Shown: positions 57,358 to 64,000 of the stretch, in pieces
How positions within the stretch are numbered: position 1 is the stretch's first letter
How the letters are laid out: each line of letters opens with the position of its first letter
NCBI RefSeq assembly: GCF_023101185.1
Contig: NZ_CP078077.1
Coordinates: 3,394,160-3,458,159, forward strand
Length of the DNA stretch: 64,000 bases
Direction: 5' to 3'
From: Microbacterium galbinum
GTDB lineage: Bacteria; Actinomycetota; Actinomycetes; Actinomycetales; Microbacteriaceae
Program-made: the position numbers and the translations under genes
The notes under the pieces: generated by a model
What the model was told of the DNA's origin: nothing
Databases searched by the model: none
Seen by the model: the letters and a program-made list of their open reading frames with translations, nothing else

Positions 57358-59124
57358 CTATTCGAACTTGGGCAGCAACTCGTCCATGGGAGTCGAGGAC
57401 GGCATCACACGATAGGTCTTCATCACCTGCGTCATCGCCTTTTGGAAGGCGGATGCGGTTGCCGCGGACGATACAACCTTAGTCGGCTCGTCGAGGGTGA
57501 CCACGACGACGTACTGCGGGTCGTCGACCGGGGCGAACCCGACCATGCTGGTGAAGTAGACGCCGGCCTTGTAGCCGCCGTTGCCGTCGGGAACCTGCGC
57601 GGTACCGGTCTTGCTCGTCACGCGATAGCCCGGAACCTGGATGCGATCGGCGTTGCCGCCCTGCACCGCCACGTTCTCGAGCATCCGGGTGAGGTCGGAT
57701 GCGGTCTGCTCGGTGATGATCTGGTCGTGCTGCGGCTCGTCGGCCGCGACGACCGTGCCGTCGGGCTGCGTGCACGACTCCACCAGCGAGAGGTCGATCT
57801 TCTCGCCTCCGTTCGCGATCGCCTGGTAGGCGCCCGCCACCTGCGCGGCCGTGACCGTGAAGTACTGACCGAAGGTCGTCGTGTACAGCGACTGGCTGTC
57901 CCACTCGCTGACGGGATGCAGGATGCCGGAGACCTCGGTGGGGAACCCGACGGTGTCCTCCCCGACGCCGAATCGCTGCAGGTAGTCGTAGCGCACCTCT
58001 GGGCTCACCATGGTTCCGAACTTCGACAGCGCGACGTTGGAGGAGTCGATGAGGCCGCCGGCGAGCGTGTAGTTGTACGCGGGGTGGGTGAAGGCGTCGT
58101 TGATCACGGCACCGTTCGGGAAGGTCTCCTTCGATGCGGCGCTGACGGTGCTCAGCGGCGTGACGCCCGCGCCCTCCATCACGGCTGCGGCGGTGATGGC
58201 CTTGAACGTCGAGCCGGGCTCGAAGTCGCGGTGGAAGATCTGGCTCCCCCACGACGACGGGCTCGCGCCGTCGAGGTCGTTGGGGTCGAGCGAGGGCCAC
58301 TCCGCTGCGGCGCGGATCTTGCCCGTCTTGACCTCGACGACCGTGACGGTGCCGCCCTTCGCGCCCTGCGCTTGCGCCTCCTCGGCGATCATCTGCTGCA
58401 GGTACCAGTTGAGGTCGCTGTTGATCGTGAGCTGCACGGTGCCGCCGTCGACGGCATCCGTGATCTTCTCGCTGCCGGGGATGACGACGCCGTCCTTGCC
58501 CTGGCGGTAGGTCTTCGCGCCGTCGGTCGGCGCGAGGCACGACTGGTCCATCTTCTCGATGCCCGCCTGCGCCTCGCCGCTGCCGTTGAGGAAGCCGACG
58601 ATGTTTCCCGCCACCGCGCCGTTCGGATACACGCGCGTCTCGCGCGCGGTCTGGTGGAGGTAGGCGAGCTTGAGATCGCGCAGCTCGATGTGCTGCTCGG
58701 TGGTGAGGGATTTCTTGAGCTCGACGTACTGGCTCTTGGGATTCACGGCCAGAGCGTCGGCGACGAGCTTTCGCACCTCATCGCCGGTCTGCCCGGTGAT
58801 CGCGGCGATCTTCTCGGACGCCTCGGCCCACGGCAGCTCGGGATCCTTCTCCTCGAGCTGCGTGATCACGAGCGGGCTGAGCTCGGTGTCGTAGACGAGC
58901 ACGCTCTCGGCGAGCGGGATGCCTGCGGAGTCGACGATCGTGCCTCGCTGACCGGTGATCGTGTTGCTGCCGCCGATGTAGCTCTGCGAGTCGGCGACGT
59001 GCGCGTCGGCGCTGACCACCTGGATGTCGACGAGCCGCACGACGAACGCCGCCAGCACCGAGAGGATCACCGCAAGGGCGACGACAGTGCGTCGCCGCGG
59101 TCCGCGTGTGGCGCGTGTCGTCAT
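57358..59124 (-). CDS. ftsI: septal peptidoglycan transpeptidase FtsI (PBP3)
   Basis: Class B penicillin-binding protein that crosslinks septal peptidoglycan in partnership with FtsW. The 588-residue protein has a short cytoplasmic end, one membrane helix (about 12-34) and a pedestal domain. In the transpeptidase domain the catalytic Ser lies in PGSTFKAI near 302 (SxxK), SxN is SSN in GLIDSSNVALS near 358, and KTG is KTGTAQ near 510. The ATG is preceded by GGAGAGATCCC. It sits 23 nt after ftsL. Confidence 0.97.
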   Translation of the reverse strand: MTTRATRGPRRRTVVALAVILSVLAAFVVRLVDIQVVSADAHVADSQSYIGGSNTITGQRGTIVDSAGIPLAESVLVYDTELSPLVITQLEEKDPELPWAEASEKIAAITGQTGDEVRKLVADALAVNPKSQYVELKKSLTTEQHIELRDLKLAYLHQTARETRVYPNGAVAGNIVGFLNGSGEAQAGIEKMDQSCLAPTDGAKTYRQGKDGVVIPGSEKITDAVDGGTVQLTINSDLNWYLQQMIAEEAQAQGAKGGTVTVVEVKTGKIRAAAEWPSLDPNDLDGASPSSWGSQIFHRDFEPGSTFKAITAAAVMEGAGVTPLSTVSAASKETFPNGAVINDAFTHPAYNYTLAGGLIDSSNVALSKFGTMVSPEVRYDYLQRFGVGEDTVGFPTEVSGILHPVSEWDSQSLYTTTFGQYFTVTAAQVAGAYQAIANGGEKIDLSLVESCTQPDGTVVAADEPQHDQIITEQTASDLTRMLENVAVQGGNADRIQVPGYRVTSKTGTAQVPDGNGGYKAGVYFTSMVGFAPVDDPQYVVVVTLDEPTKVVSSAATASAFQKAMTQVMKTYRVMPSSTPMDELLPKFE

Positions 59125-59147
59125 GGGATCTCTCCGTCAGTTCGTGG

Positions 59148-59714
59148 TCAGTGCGTCGTGGGGCTGGGGAGGCCGTCGGTGATGGCCGGCGGGAGATCCT
59201 GGCCCGAGGTGGGGGCGGCCGCATCTCCATCCGCAGCCGCCTCCTCCGCGGCGGGCGGCGGTGTGATCAGTGCGTTGCTCACGGCACCTGCCCCGTTCGG
59301 ATCGACGGTCGAGGTCCAGTCGGCCCCGGCTCCGGTGCCGAACACCGCGCCGTCGCTCAGACGGAGGTACGACGGGGAGCCCGCGACGACCATCCCGAGC
59401 GCCGCGGCGTCGGTCGCCAGTTCCTGCGGAGAGCTGAGACCGAGGAGCTCCTCCTGGAGGGCGCTCGCCTGGAGGTCGAGTTCCCGCTGCTGCGAGCTGA
59501 GCCCGGCGAGCGTGAAGGAGTCCTGCGTGATCGCCAGGGAGAGCGCGATCTGCACACCGCCGATGAGCAGCGCACCGGCGAACGCGACGAGGGCGTAGGC
59601 GAGTTTCGGCTTGCGGCGGGTCGCGGGAGCGGTGACGGGCTGGAGCCGGCGCGGGGACGCGGTCTTGGGAGCGACCGGCTGCGCCGGACGACGGACGACG
59701 GCGGGCGCGCTCAT
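59148..59714 (-). CDS. ftsL: FtsL-like divisome protein
   Basis: A 188-residue bitopic protein placed where ftsL always is, between rsmH and ftsI. The N-terminus is basic/Pro-rich (about 1-38), then comes one membrane helix ([21 protein letters not shown], about 40-60). An extracellular coiled coil ([20 protein letters not shown]) and a low-complexity Ala/Pro/Thr tail follow. Actinobacterial FtsL is poorly conserved, so the identity rests on position and topology. Its ATG overlaps the rsmH stop (ATGA). Confidence 0.85.
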   Translation of the reverse strand: MSAPAVVRRPAQPVAPKTASPRRLQPVTAPATRRKPKLAYALVAFAGALLIGGVQIALSLAITQDSFTLAGLSSQQRELDLQASALQEELLGLSSPQELATDAAALGMVVAGSPSYLRLSDGAVFGTGAGADWTSTVDPNGAGAVSNALITPPPAAEEAAADGDAAAPTSGQDLPPAITDGLPSPTTH

Positions 59715-60649
59715 GCGGTCTCCCGAAGTTTCTCGGCGGCCCGCAGACGCACCGGGATGGCTCTCGGATTGCGGGCGCGTTCCGCCTCGTCGGCGAGTTC
59801 AGCGCCCTTGGTGAGCACGCGGAATCGCGGGGCGTGCTCGGGCAGTTCCACGGGAAGCCCCTGCGGAGCCGTCGATGCGGATGCCGCGGCGAACGCCTGC
59901 TTGACCAGACGATCCTCGAGCGACTGGTACGACATGACGACGATGCGCCCACCGACGCCGAGTGCGTCCATGGCCGGCGGGATGGCGTCCGCGAGCACCG
60001 TCAGCTCGGCGTTGACCTCGATGCGCAGCGCCTGGAAGACCCGCTTGGCGGGGTGACCGGCTCGCTGGGCGGCCGCCGGCGTCGCCGCCTGCAGGATGTC
60101 GACGAGTTCGGCCGAACGCGTGATCGGCTTCTTCTGCCGTGCGTCGATGATGAACCGGGCATAGCGGCCGGCGAGCTTCTCCTCGCCGTAGCGCTCGAAG
60201 ATGCGGCGGAGGTTGCCCTCGCTGTAGGTCGCGATGACGTCGGCGGCCGTAACGCCCTTGGTCTGGTCCATCCGCATGTCGAGCGGCGCGTCCTTGGAGT
60301 ACGCGAAGCCGCGGTCGGCCTCGTCGAGCTGCAACGACGACACTCCCAGGTCGAACAGGATGCCCGAGGCGCCCTGCGCGTGCAGACCGATCTCGTCGTA
60401 GACCGTGTGGACGAGGGAGATGCGGTCGGCGAAGCGCTCGAGCCGCTGGCCGGCGATACGCAGCGCGTCGGTGTCGCGATCCAGGCCGATGAGACGGATG
60501 TTGTCGAAGCGCTCGAGGAACGCCTCGGCGTGCCCTCCCATTCCCAGCGTGGCGTCGACGAGCACGGCTCCGTCGGCCTGGAGGGCGGGAGCCAGCAGCT
60601 CGACGCAGCGCTCGAGCAGGACAGGGGTGTGGATGTCTCGGAGGTTCAT
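59711..60649 (-). CDS. rsmH: 16S rRNA m4C1402 methyltransferase RsmH (MraW)
   Basis: S-adenosylmethionine-dependent N4-methylation of C1402 in 16S rRNA. The 312-residue protein begins [15 protein letters not shown], has the SAM loop [14 protein letters not shown] near 32-45, then [12 protein letters not shown] near 110, and [12 protein letters not shown] and [14 protein letters not shown] in the C-terminal half. The start ATG has GAGAGAT just upstream. It lies 101 nt downstream of mraZ, within the same transcription unit. Confidence 0.97.
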   Translation of the reverse strand: MNLRDIHTPVLLERCVELLAPALQADGAVLVDATLGMGGHAEAFLERFDNIRLIGLDRDTDALRIAGQRLERFADRISLVHTVYDEIGLHAQGASGILFDLGVSSLQLDEADRGFAYSKDAPLDMRMDQTKGVTAADVIATYSEGNLRRIFERYGEEKLAGRYARFIIDARQKKPITRSAELVDILQAATPAAAQRAGHPAKRVFQALRIEVNAELTVLADAIPPAMDALGVGGRIVVMSYQSLEDRLVKQAFAAASASTAPQGLPVELPEHAPRFRVLTKGAELADEAERARNPRAIPVRLRAAEKLRETA

Positions 60650-60750
60650 GATCTCTCTCGGGTGACCTTCGGCTCTGATCCCCCTCCGCTGCGCGACCCG
60701 GCACCGGGGAAGTGTGTCGGGGCGGGAGCGGCGGGGCATCACAGCCGTGG

Positions 60751-61182
60751 TCAGAACAGGCCCGGAATCACCTCCTGCTCCAGATCGGCGTAGGTCTCCT
60801 CGCCGGCGGCGAGGTAGGCGTTCCAGCTCTCGGCATCCCAGATCTCGGCGTGTGCGCCGACTCCGGTGACGATGAGCTCCTTCTGCAGGCCCGCGTACTG
60901 ACGCAGGTGGGGCGGGATGGTGATGCGGTTCTGGCTGTCGGGCATCTCCGCACTGGCACCGGAGAGGAACAGGCGCATGAAGTCACGCGCCTGCTTGTTC
61001 GCGAGTGGCGCCTGGCGGATCCGCTCGTGCATCGCCTCGAACTCGGCCGTGCTGAAGACGTAGAGGCAGCGCTCCTGACCACGGGTTACGACGATGCCGC
61101 CACCCAGATCTTCGCGGAACTTCGCGGGAAGGATGACCCTTCCCTTGTCGTCCAGCTTCGGAGAATGCGTCCCCAACAACAT
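60751..61182 (-). CDS. mraZ: transcriptional regulator MraZ
   Basis: AbrB-like ring-forming protein that represses its own dcw promoter. The 143-residue protein has two SpoVT-AbrB-like repeats: [22 protein letters not shown] at 4-25 and [20 protein letters not shown] near 80. The DxxGR/DxxNR turns bind DNA. The ATG has GAGGGGGTG upstream. Three in-phase GTGG boxes 41-66 nt upstream are a textbook MraZ operator, so autoregulation is strongly suggested. Confidence 0.97.
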   Translation of the reverse strand: MLLGTHSPKLDDKGRVILPAKFREDLGGGIVVTRGQERCLYVFSTAEFEAMHERIRQAPLANKQARDFMRLFLSGASAEMPDSQNRITIPPHLRQYAGLQKELIVTGVGAHAEIWDAESWNAYLAAGEETYADLEQEVIPGLF

Positions 61183-61222
61183 CAGCCATCACCCCCTCTC
61201 CGTCCGGCCAACTCGAGGTGCG

Positions 61223-61248
61223 CCCCACTTTACTCCACTTCCCTCCAC
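61223..61248 (-). promoter_or_regulatory. MraZ operator: three GTGG boxes in 10-bp register
   Basis: Minus strand 5'->3': GTGGAG (61248-61243), GTGGAG (61238-61233), GTGGGG (61228-61223), with starts exactly 10 bp apart. E. coli MraZ binds TGGG direct repeats with the same period. TAAAGT between the second and third boxes (61232-61227) could be the -10 box, so binding would block RNA polymerase. Confidence 0.85.
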
Positions 61249-61320
61249 ATTCCTACGATTATTCCGAGTATTGTCCCACCGAAAACGGCACGGAGGTCCG
61301 AAGTTCCGCATGATTCTGCG

Positions 61321-61358
61321 GTGGAGGAGGGTGGAGCGCTAGTGGAGGGCCGGTGGAG
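61321..61358 (+). repeat. second cluster of four GTGGAG boxes, opposite orientation
   Basis: GTGGAG begins at 61321, 61331, 61342 and 61353 (spacings 10, 11, 11) on the plus strand, about 75-110 nt upstream of the mraZ-proximal cluster and pointing towards DUF3040. No plus-strand gene follows. Confidence 0.75.
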
Positions 61359-61392
61359 GGAAGAGGGAACACCGAGAAACGCGCAGAGCACG

Positions 61393-61426
61393 AAAAAGGC
61401 CCGGATGCTCAGAGCATCCGGGCCTT
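61393..61426 (-). terminator. intrinsic terminator after the DUF3040 gene
   Basis: A 14-bp perfect stem (AAGGCCCGGATGCT and its complement) with a 3-nt loop, followed on the minus strand by a TTTTT tract. This is one of the most canonical terminators in the window. Confidence 0.92.
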
Positions 61427-61441
61427 CAGAAGTGAGTGGGG

Positions 61442-61819
61442 TCAGTTCCCCTCGTGGCGGCGATCCCATCGATCGTTCATGCGGTCCATGAAGGACGCGG
61501 AGTCCTGCCGCTTGGCGGCCGGCTTCTCGGAGGGAGTCGCGGCGGGTGCGGAGCGGCGCACGGGGGTGACGGCCAGCATGACACCGGCGAGCATGGCGGC
61601 GAACCCGACCACGCCGATGACGATTCCCCAGACGTCGCCCACGATCACGCCGGCGACCAGACCGCCGACGCCCGCGAGCACCAGGAGAGCCCCGTAGACG
61701 AGGTTCCGATAGCTCAGTGCGCGATCGCCCGAAGGCGCGCTCACGACGTCGGCGTCGTTGTGGAGGAGATGGCGTTCCATCTCGTCGAGCAGACGCTGCT
61801 CCTGTTCGGAGAGTGGCAT
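61442..61819 (-). CDS. DUF3040 membrane protein
   Basis: Uncharacterised actinobacterial family, always small and usually next to dcw genes. The 125-residue protein begins MPLSEQEQRLLDEMERHLL, the family signature. Two membrane helices follow (about 42-62 and 65-85), then a basic tail that ends in RMNDRWDRRHEGN. The ATG is preceded by GAGGGGGACGAA. TAGAAT (61853-61848, minus strand) is a convincing -10 box. It ends just before a T-tract terminator, so it is not part of the dcw transcript. Confidence 0.93.
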   Translation of the reverse strand: MPLSEQEQRLLDEMERHLLHNDADVVSAPSGDRALSYRNLVYGALLVLAGVGGLVAGVIVGDVWGIVIGVVGFAAMLAGVMLAVTPVRRSAPAATPSEKPAAKRQDSASFMDRMNDRWDRRHEGN

Positions 61820-61847
61820 TTCGTCCCCCTCGGGTATCGTGCGTTCC

Positions 61848-61853
61848 ATTCTA
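61848..61853 (-). promoter_or_regulatory. candidate -10 box of the DUF3040 gene
   Basis: TAGAAT on the minus strand, about 29 nt upstream of the ATG, with a leader carrying the GAGGGGG ribosome binding site. Confidence 0.5.
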
Positions 61854-61903
61854 CGCGCGCCCGACGCTCGGAGGCTAGCCGTTCGCCCCCTCATTGCTTT
61901 ACG

Positions 61904-61909
61904 TATGCT
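61904..61909 (+). promoter_or_regulatory. candidate -10 box of the polyprenyl synthase gene (leaderless)
   Basis: TATGCT ends 7 nt before the GTG at 61917. This supports GTG, not the ATG inside the hexamer, as the start. Confidence 0.45.
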
Positions 61910-61916
61910 GGGAGTC

Positions 61917-63005
61917 GTGTCCTCCCCCGCCCCGATCGTCGAAGCCGTCGCCTCCCGCCTGGAGCAGTTCGTCGAGAGGATGCGTACTGAGTCGACCGAG
62001 TACGGCCCCGATGCCGTCGCTCTCATCGATGCCGCGGCCGACACGCTCGTGGGTGGCAAGCGGTTGCGCGCCCGGTTCTGCCACGCGGGATGGCAGGCGG
62101 TCGCGCGTGCGGCCGATCGTCACGCGACGGAAGGCGAAGCCCTCTGGAACACGTGCGCGGCGCTCGAGATCTTCCAGTCGGCAGCGCTCGTGCACGACGA
62201 CATCATCGACAACTCCGACACGCGTCGGGGCCGACCGGCCGCGCATCGCGCCCTGGAGAGCGCGCATCGCTCGGCCGGGTGGAGCGGAGACGCCGAGGCG
62301 TTCGGGCGCGCGAGCGCGGTGCTACTCGGCGATCTGCTCGTGGCGTGGAGCGACGACCTCGTCGAGTCCGCCATCACCGATCACGCTCACGCCGCAGACG
62401 TGCGGCGCGAGTACGCCCGCATGCGCAGGGACGTGACGGTCGGGCAGTATCTCGACATCGCCGAGGAATCCGCGTGGAGGGTGAACGACGATGCGGAGCA
62501 CGCGCACCGCGCACTCCGCGTGGCCTCGCTGAAATCGGCCAGGTACAGCATCGAGCAGCCGCTCGTCCTGGGCGCATCGCTCGCCGGAGCGGATGCATCA
62601 CAGCTGACGGCCCTGCGGAGCTTCGGCCACCCCGTCGGCATGGCCTTCCAGTTGCGCGACGACGTGCTCGGCGTCTTCGGCGACGAATCGGTCACCGGCA
62701 AGCCCGCGGGAGACGATCTGCGTGAGGGCAAGCGCACCGTGCTGATCGCCCTCACCCGCGAAGCCCTCGACCGCCCCGCCCGCGGGGTCGTCGACGAGAT
62801 GCTCGGCGACCCGGAGCTCGTGCCTCGGCAGGTCGAGTACCTCCAGGCGACCATCCGAGACACCGGCGCGCTCGATCGTGTCGAATCCATGATCGCGGAC
62901 TACGCCCGCGAGGCCGACCGCGCTCTGGTCGGGGCGCGCCTCGACAACGCCGCCGTCAGCGGCCTCCGCGATCTCGCTCGGGCAGCCACCGTTCGTACCG
63001 CCTGA
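61917..63005 (+). CDS. polyprenyl diphosphate synthase (short-chain, IdsA-like)
   Basis: Trans-prenyl elongating enzyme supplying precursors for menaquinone side chains or carotenoids. The 362-residue protein has GGKRLRARFCHAGW near 46-60 and the first Asp-rich motif HDDIIDNSDTRRGRPA (DDxxD near 94-98). The second region reads QLRDDVLGVFGDESVTGKPAGDDLREGKRTVL near 240-270 (quoted in part: QLRDDVLGVFGD). Chain length cannot be set with confidence. It is divergent from DUF3040 and convergent with the Rv2175c-like gene. The GTG start lies 7 nt after a TATGCT hexamer and lacks a spaced ribosome binding site. Confidence 0.92.
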   Translation: MSSPAPIVEAVASRLEQFVERMRTESTEYGPDAVALIDAAADTLVGGKRLRARFCHAGWQAVARAADRHATEGEALWNTCAALEIFQSAALVHDDIIDNSDTRRGRPAAHRALESAHRSAGWSGDAEAFGRASAVLLGDLLVAWSDDLVESAITDHAHAADVRREYARMRRDVTVGQYLDIAEESAWRVNDDAEHAHRALRVASLKSARYSIEQPLVLGASLAGADASQLTALRSFGHPVGMAFQLRDDVLGVFGDESVTGKPAGDDLREGKRTVLIALTREALDRPARGVVDEMLGDPELVPRQVEYLQATIRDTGALDRVESMIADYAREADRALVGARLDNAAVSGLRDLARAATVRTA

Positions 63006-63022
63006 GCGGTTGCGCAGAGCCC

Positions 63023-63373
63023 TCAGGCGAGGGTGCGGGCGATTCGGCGGACCTCGCTCTTGTGGCCGGCGAGCAGCGCCGCGATCGGCGAGCGCCCCAT
63101 CGATTCCTCCTCGGCGAGGAGCCAGTCGATCAGCTCGTCATCGGTGAACCCGGCATCCTGCAGCACGATGATCGTTCCACGCAGTGAACTGAGCGGACGC
63201 CCGTCGACGATGAAGAGCGACGGAACGGCGAACACGCCCGTGCGACGCGAACCGACCAGGTGGTGTTCGTCGATGAGGCGACGCACCTTGCCGAGCGGCT
63301 CGTCGAGCACCTCGACGAGATCGGGCAGCGTCAGCCACTCCAGGGCGGGGGTTCCATCAACGTTCTCAGACAC
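63023..63373 (-). CDS. Rv2175c-like winged-helix DNA-binding protein
   Basis: A 116-residue protein matching the mycobacterial Rv2175c family, which binds DNA through a winged helix and is a substrate of the Ser/Thr kinase PknL. The N-terminal domain WLTLPDLVEVLDEPLGKVRRLIDEHHLVG (helix-turn-helix, about 13-42) is followed by a wing with RTGVFAVPSLFIVDGRPL. A C-terminal helical domain (GFTDDELIDWLLAEEESMGRSPIAAL) completes it. The start is GTG. It is divergent from the LysM gene, with a phased repeat array in the 133-nt gap, so self- or neighbour-regulation is plausible. Confidence 0.92.
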   Translation of the reverse strand: MSENVDGTPALEWLTLPDLVEVLDEPLGKVRRLIDEHHLVGSRRTGVFAVPSLFIVDGRPLSSLRGTIIVLQDAGFTDDELIDWLLAEEESMGRSPIAALLAGHKSEVRRIARTLA

Positions 63374-63435
63374 CCAGCAACTATCTCATCTCGAAGCCGC
63401 ACGTGCATTCCGAGATGCCCTCTTTCACAGACGTC

Positions 63436-63470
63436 ACTTCTTTCACTCCTGTTGACTTCCGTTTACTTCC
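63436..63470. repeat. helically phased ACTTC-type repeat array
   Basis: ACTTC, ACTCC, ACTTCC and ACTTCC begin at 63436, 63445, 63455 and 63465, spacings 9, 10 and 10. The last two are part of near-identical decamers GTTGACTTCC and GTTTACTTCC. The array lies between the divergent Rv2175c-like gene and the LysM gene and looks like a multi-site operator. Confidence 0.65.
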
Positions 63471-63506
63471 GTGTCAGCGTGGCAGGGTTCGAAAAGGGGG
63501 CCCCTC

Positions 63507-64000
63507 GTGACACCGAACACCTCTTCCCGTCGCCAGCGGTACGCGACGCTCGGCCTACCGGCCGCCGTCCTGGGCGCACTCGCCGGCGTGCTGGTCGCCG
63601 CCCCCGCCGGAGCCGATGTGGCCGCCGACTCTTCGTCCACCGCTCGCCTCAACGGTGTTCCGCACCGCATCGCACCGGCGGAAGCCCCGCCGACCGACTA
63701 CGTCGTCGCCCCCGGCGATACGATCTTCGCCATCGCTCAGAGCTTCGGCCTGCGCACGGCGGACGTGCTCGCGTGGAACGGGCTCGACGCGAGCTCCGTG
63801 ATCCTCCCCGGACAGAAGTTGCGGCTCGATGCCCCCCAGGCACCTGCGAGCACACCCGCGCCCACTGCTCCTCCCGCATCCGCTCCCGCGACGTACACGG
63901 TCGCCGCCGGAGACACCCTCTTCGCCATCGCCCAGCGCCACGGCATCCCGCTCGACGCCCTCCTCTCCGCGAACGGGCTCGACAGATCCTCGATCATCTA
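63507..64000 (+). CDS. secreted LysM-domain protein, N-terminal part (runs off window edge)
   Basis: A cell-wall-associated protein of which 164 codons are visible. The start is GTG at 63507 with GGGGG upstream. A signal peptide (about 1-37, YATLGLPAAVLGALAGVLVAAPAGA) with cleavage after AGA precedes two LysM modules. The first has DYVVAPGDTIFAIAQSFGL at about 64-82 and ILPGQKLRL, and the second starts near 129 (TYTVAAGDTLFAIAQRHGI). LysM binds GlcNAc in peptidoglycan. The C-terminal domain, which could be a transglycosylase or NlpC/P60 hydrolase, is outside the window. Confidence 0.92.
   Translation, partial: MTPNTSSRRQRYATLGLPAAVLGALAGVLVAAPAGADVAADSSSTARLNGVPHRIAPAEAPPTDYVVAPGDTIFAIAQSFGLRTADVLAWNGLDASSVILPGQKLRLDAPQAPASTPAPTAPPASAPATYTVAAGDTLFAIAQRHGIPLDALLSANGLDRSSII

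Noticed and set aside
63472..63491. TGTCAG upstream of the LysM gene as a damage-type element
   Set aside because: At the fixed 10-nt spacing the hexamer is TTCGAA, which lacks the TAnnnT pattern, and the gene has a clear ribosome binding site.

Overview
The window is a compact, high-GC, mobile-element-free piece of an actinobacterial chromosome. RbpA, WhiA, the qcrCAB/ctaE respiratory supercomplex genes, SepF, a DivIVA/Wag31 growth-pole protein, an FtsA-less division cluster and DUF3040/DUF3043 proteins together point to Actinomycetia. The gene neighbourhoods look like Microbacteriaceae, probably Microbacterium; that family-level call is inference from recognition, not a database result.

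Layout. (1) 1-6.5 kb: 5' end of tig, tRNA-Pro and tRNA-Gly, a membrane-anchored HExxH protein, rbpA, secG, the glycolytic run gap-pgk-tpiA, and sodA. (2) 6.6-18 kb: whiA, rapZ, uvrC, uvrA, an OhrR-like regulator divergent from a small Cys protein, a TfoX-like protein, uvrB, an MFS exporter and coaE. (3) 18.5-23.3 kb: rpsA, a 5'-3' exonuclease, a PHP-domain phosphoesterase and trpD. (4) 23.4-32.5 kb: the cytochrome bc1-aa3 module (ctaE-qcrC-qcrA-qcrB converging on ctaC-ctaD-ctaF), with ridA, a GNAT and a rhodanese between. (5) 32.5-43.5 kb: erpA, an M20 peptidase, DUF3043, an operon of a membrane protein with hisD, nrdR and pyrD, then dnaE and another GNAT. (6) 43.5-61.3 kb: the division and cell-wall (dcw) cluster read right to left, mraZ-rsmH-ftsL-ftsI-murF-mraY-murD-ftsW-murG-murC-ftsQ-ftsZ-yggS-sepF-yggT-divIVA-lspA-rluD. 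There is no murE between ftsI and murF. (7) 61.4-64 kb: DUF3040, a polyprenyl diphosphate synthase, an Rv2175c-like DNA-binding protein and the 5' end of a LysM protein.

The most striking non-coding signal is a promoter class shared by DNA-repair and replication genes. uvrA, uvrB and dnaE each have TGTCGG, exactly 10 nt, a TAnnnT hexamer (TAGACT, TACGCT, TAGACT), exactly 6 nt, then the start codon. A GNAT gene (start 43436) and the 5'-3' exonuclease (start 20246) have the same geometry with GATACT or GAGACT as the hexamer. This matches the RecA/LexA-independent damage promoter (TTGTCRGTG-N8-TANNNT, PafBC-dependent in mycobacteria) and implies leaderless mRNAs. It suggests a small repair regulon that also contains the replicative polymerase and an uncharacterised acetyltransferase.

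Other regulatory structure: three GTGG boxes in 10-bp register before mraZ (autoregulatory operator), with a second cluster of four GTGGAG boxes in opposite orientation further upstream; a helically phased ACTTCC-type array before the LysM gene; an inverted repeat over the -10 of the small Cys-protein gene beside the OhrR-like gene; and a CTTAGG-N4-CCTAAG palindrome before ctaE. No intergenic stretch exceeds 300 bases. I saw no CRISPR array, insertion sequence, riboswitch, rRNA or replication origin.
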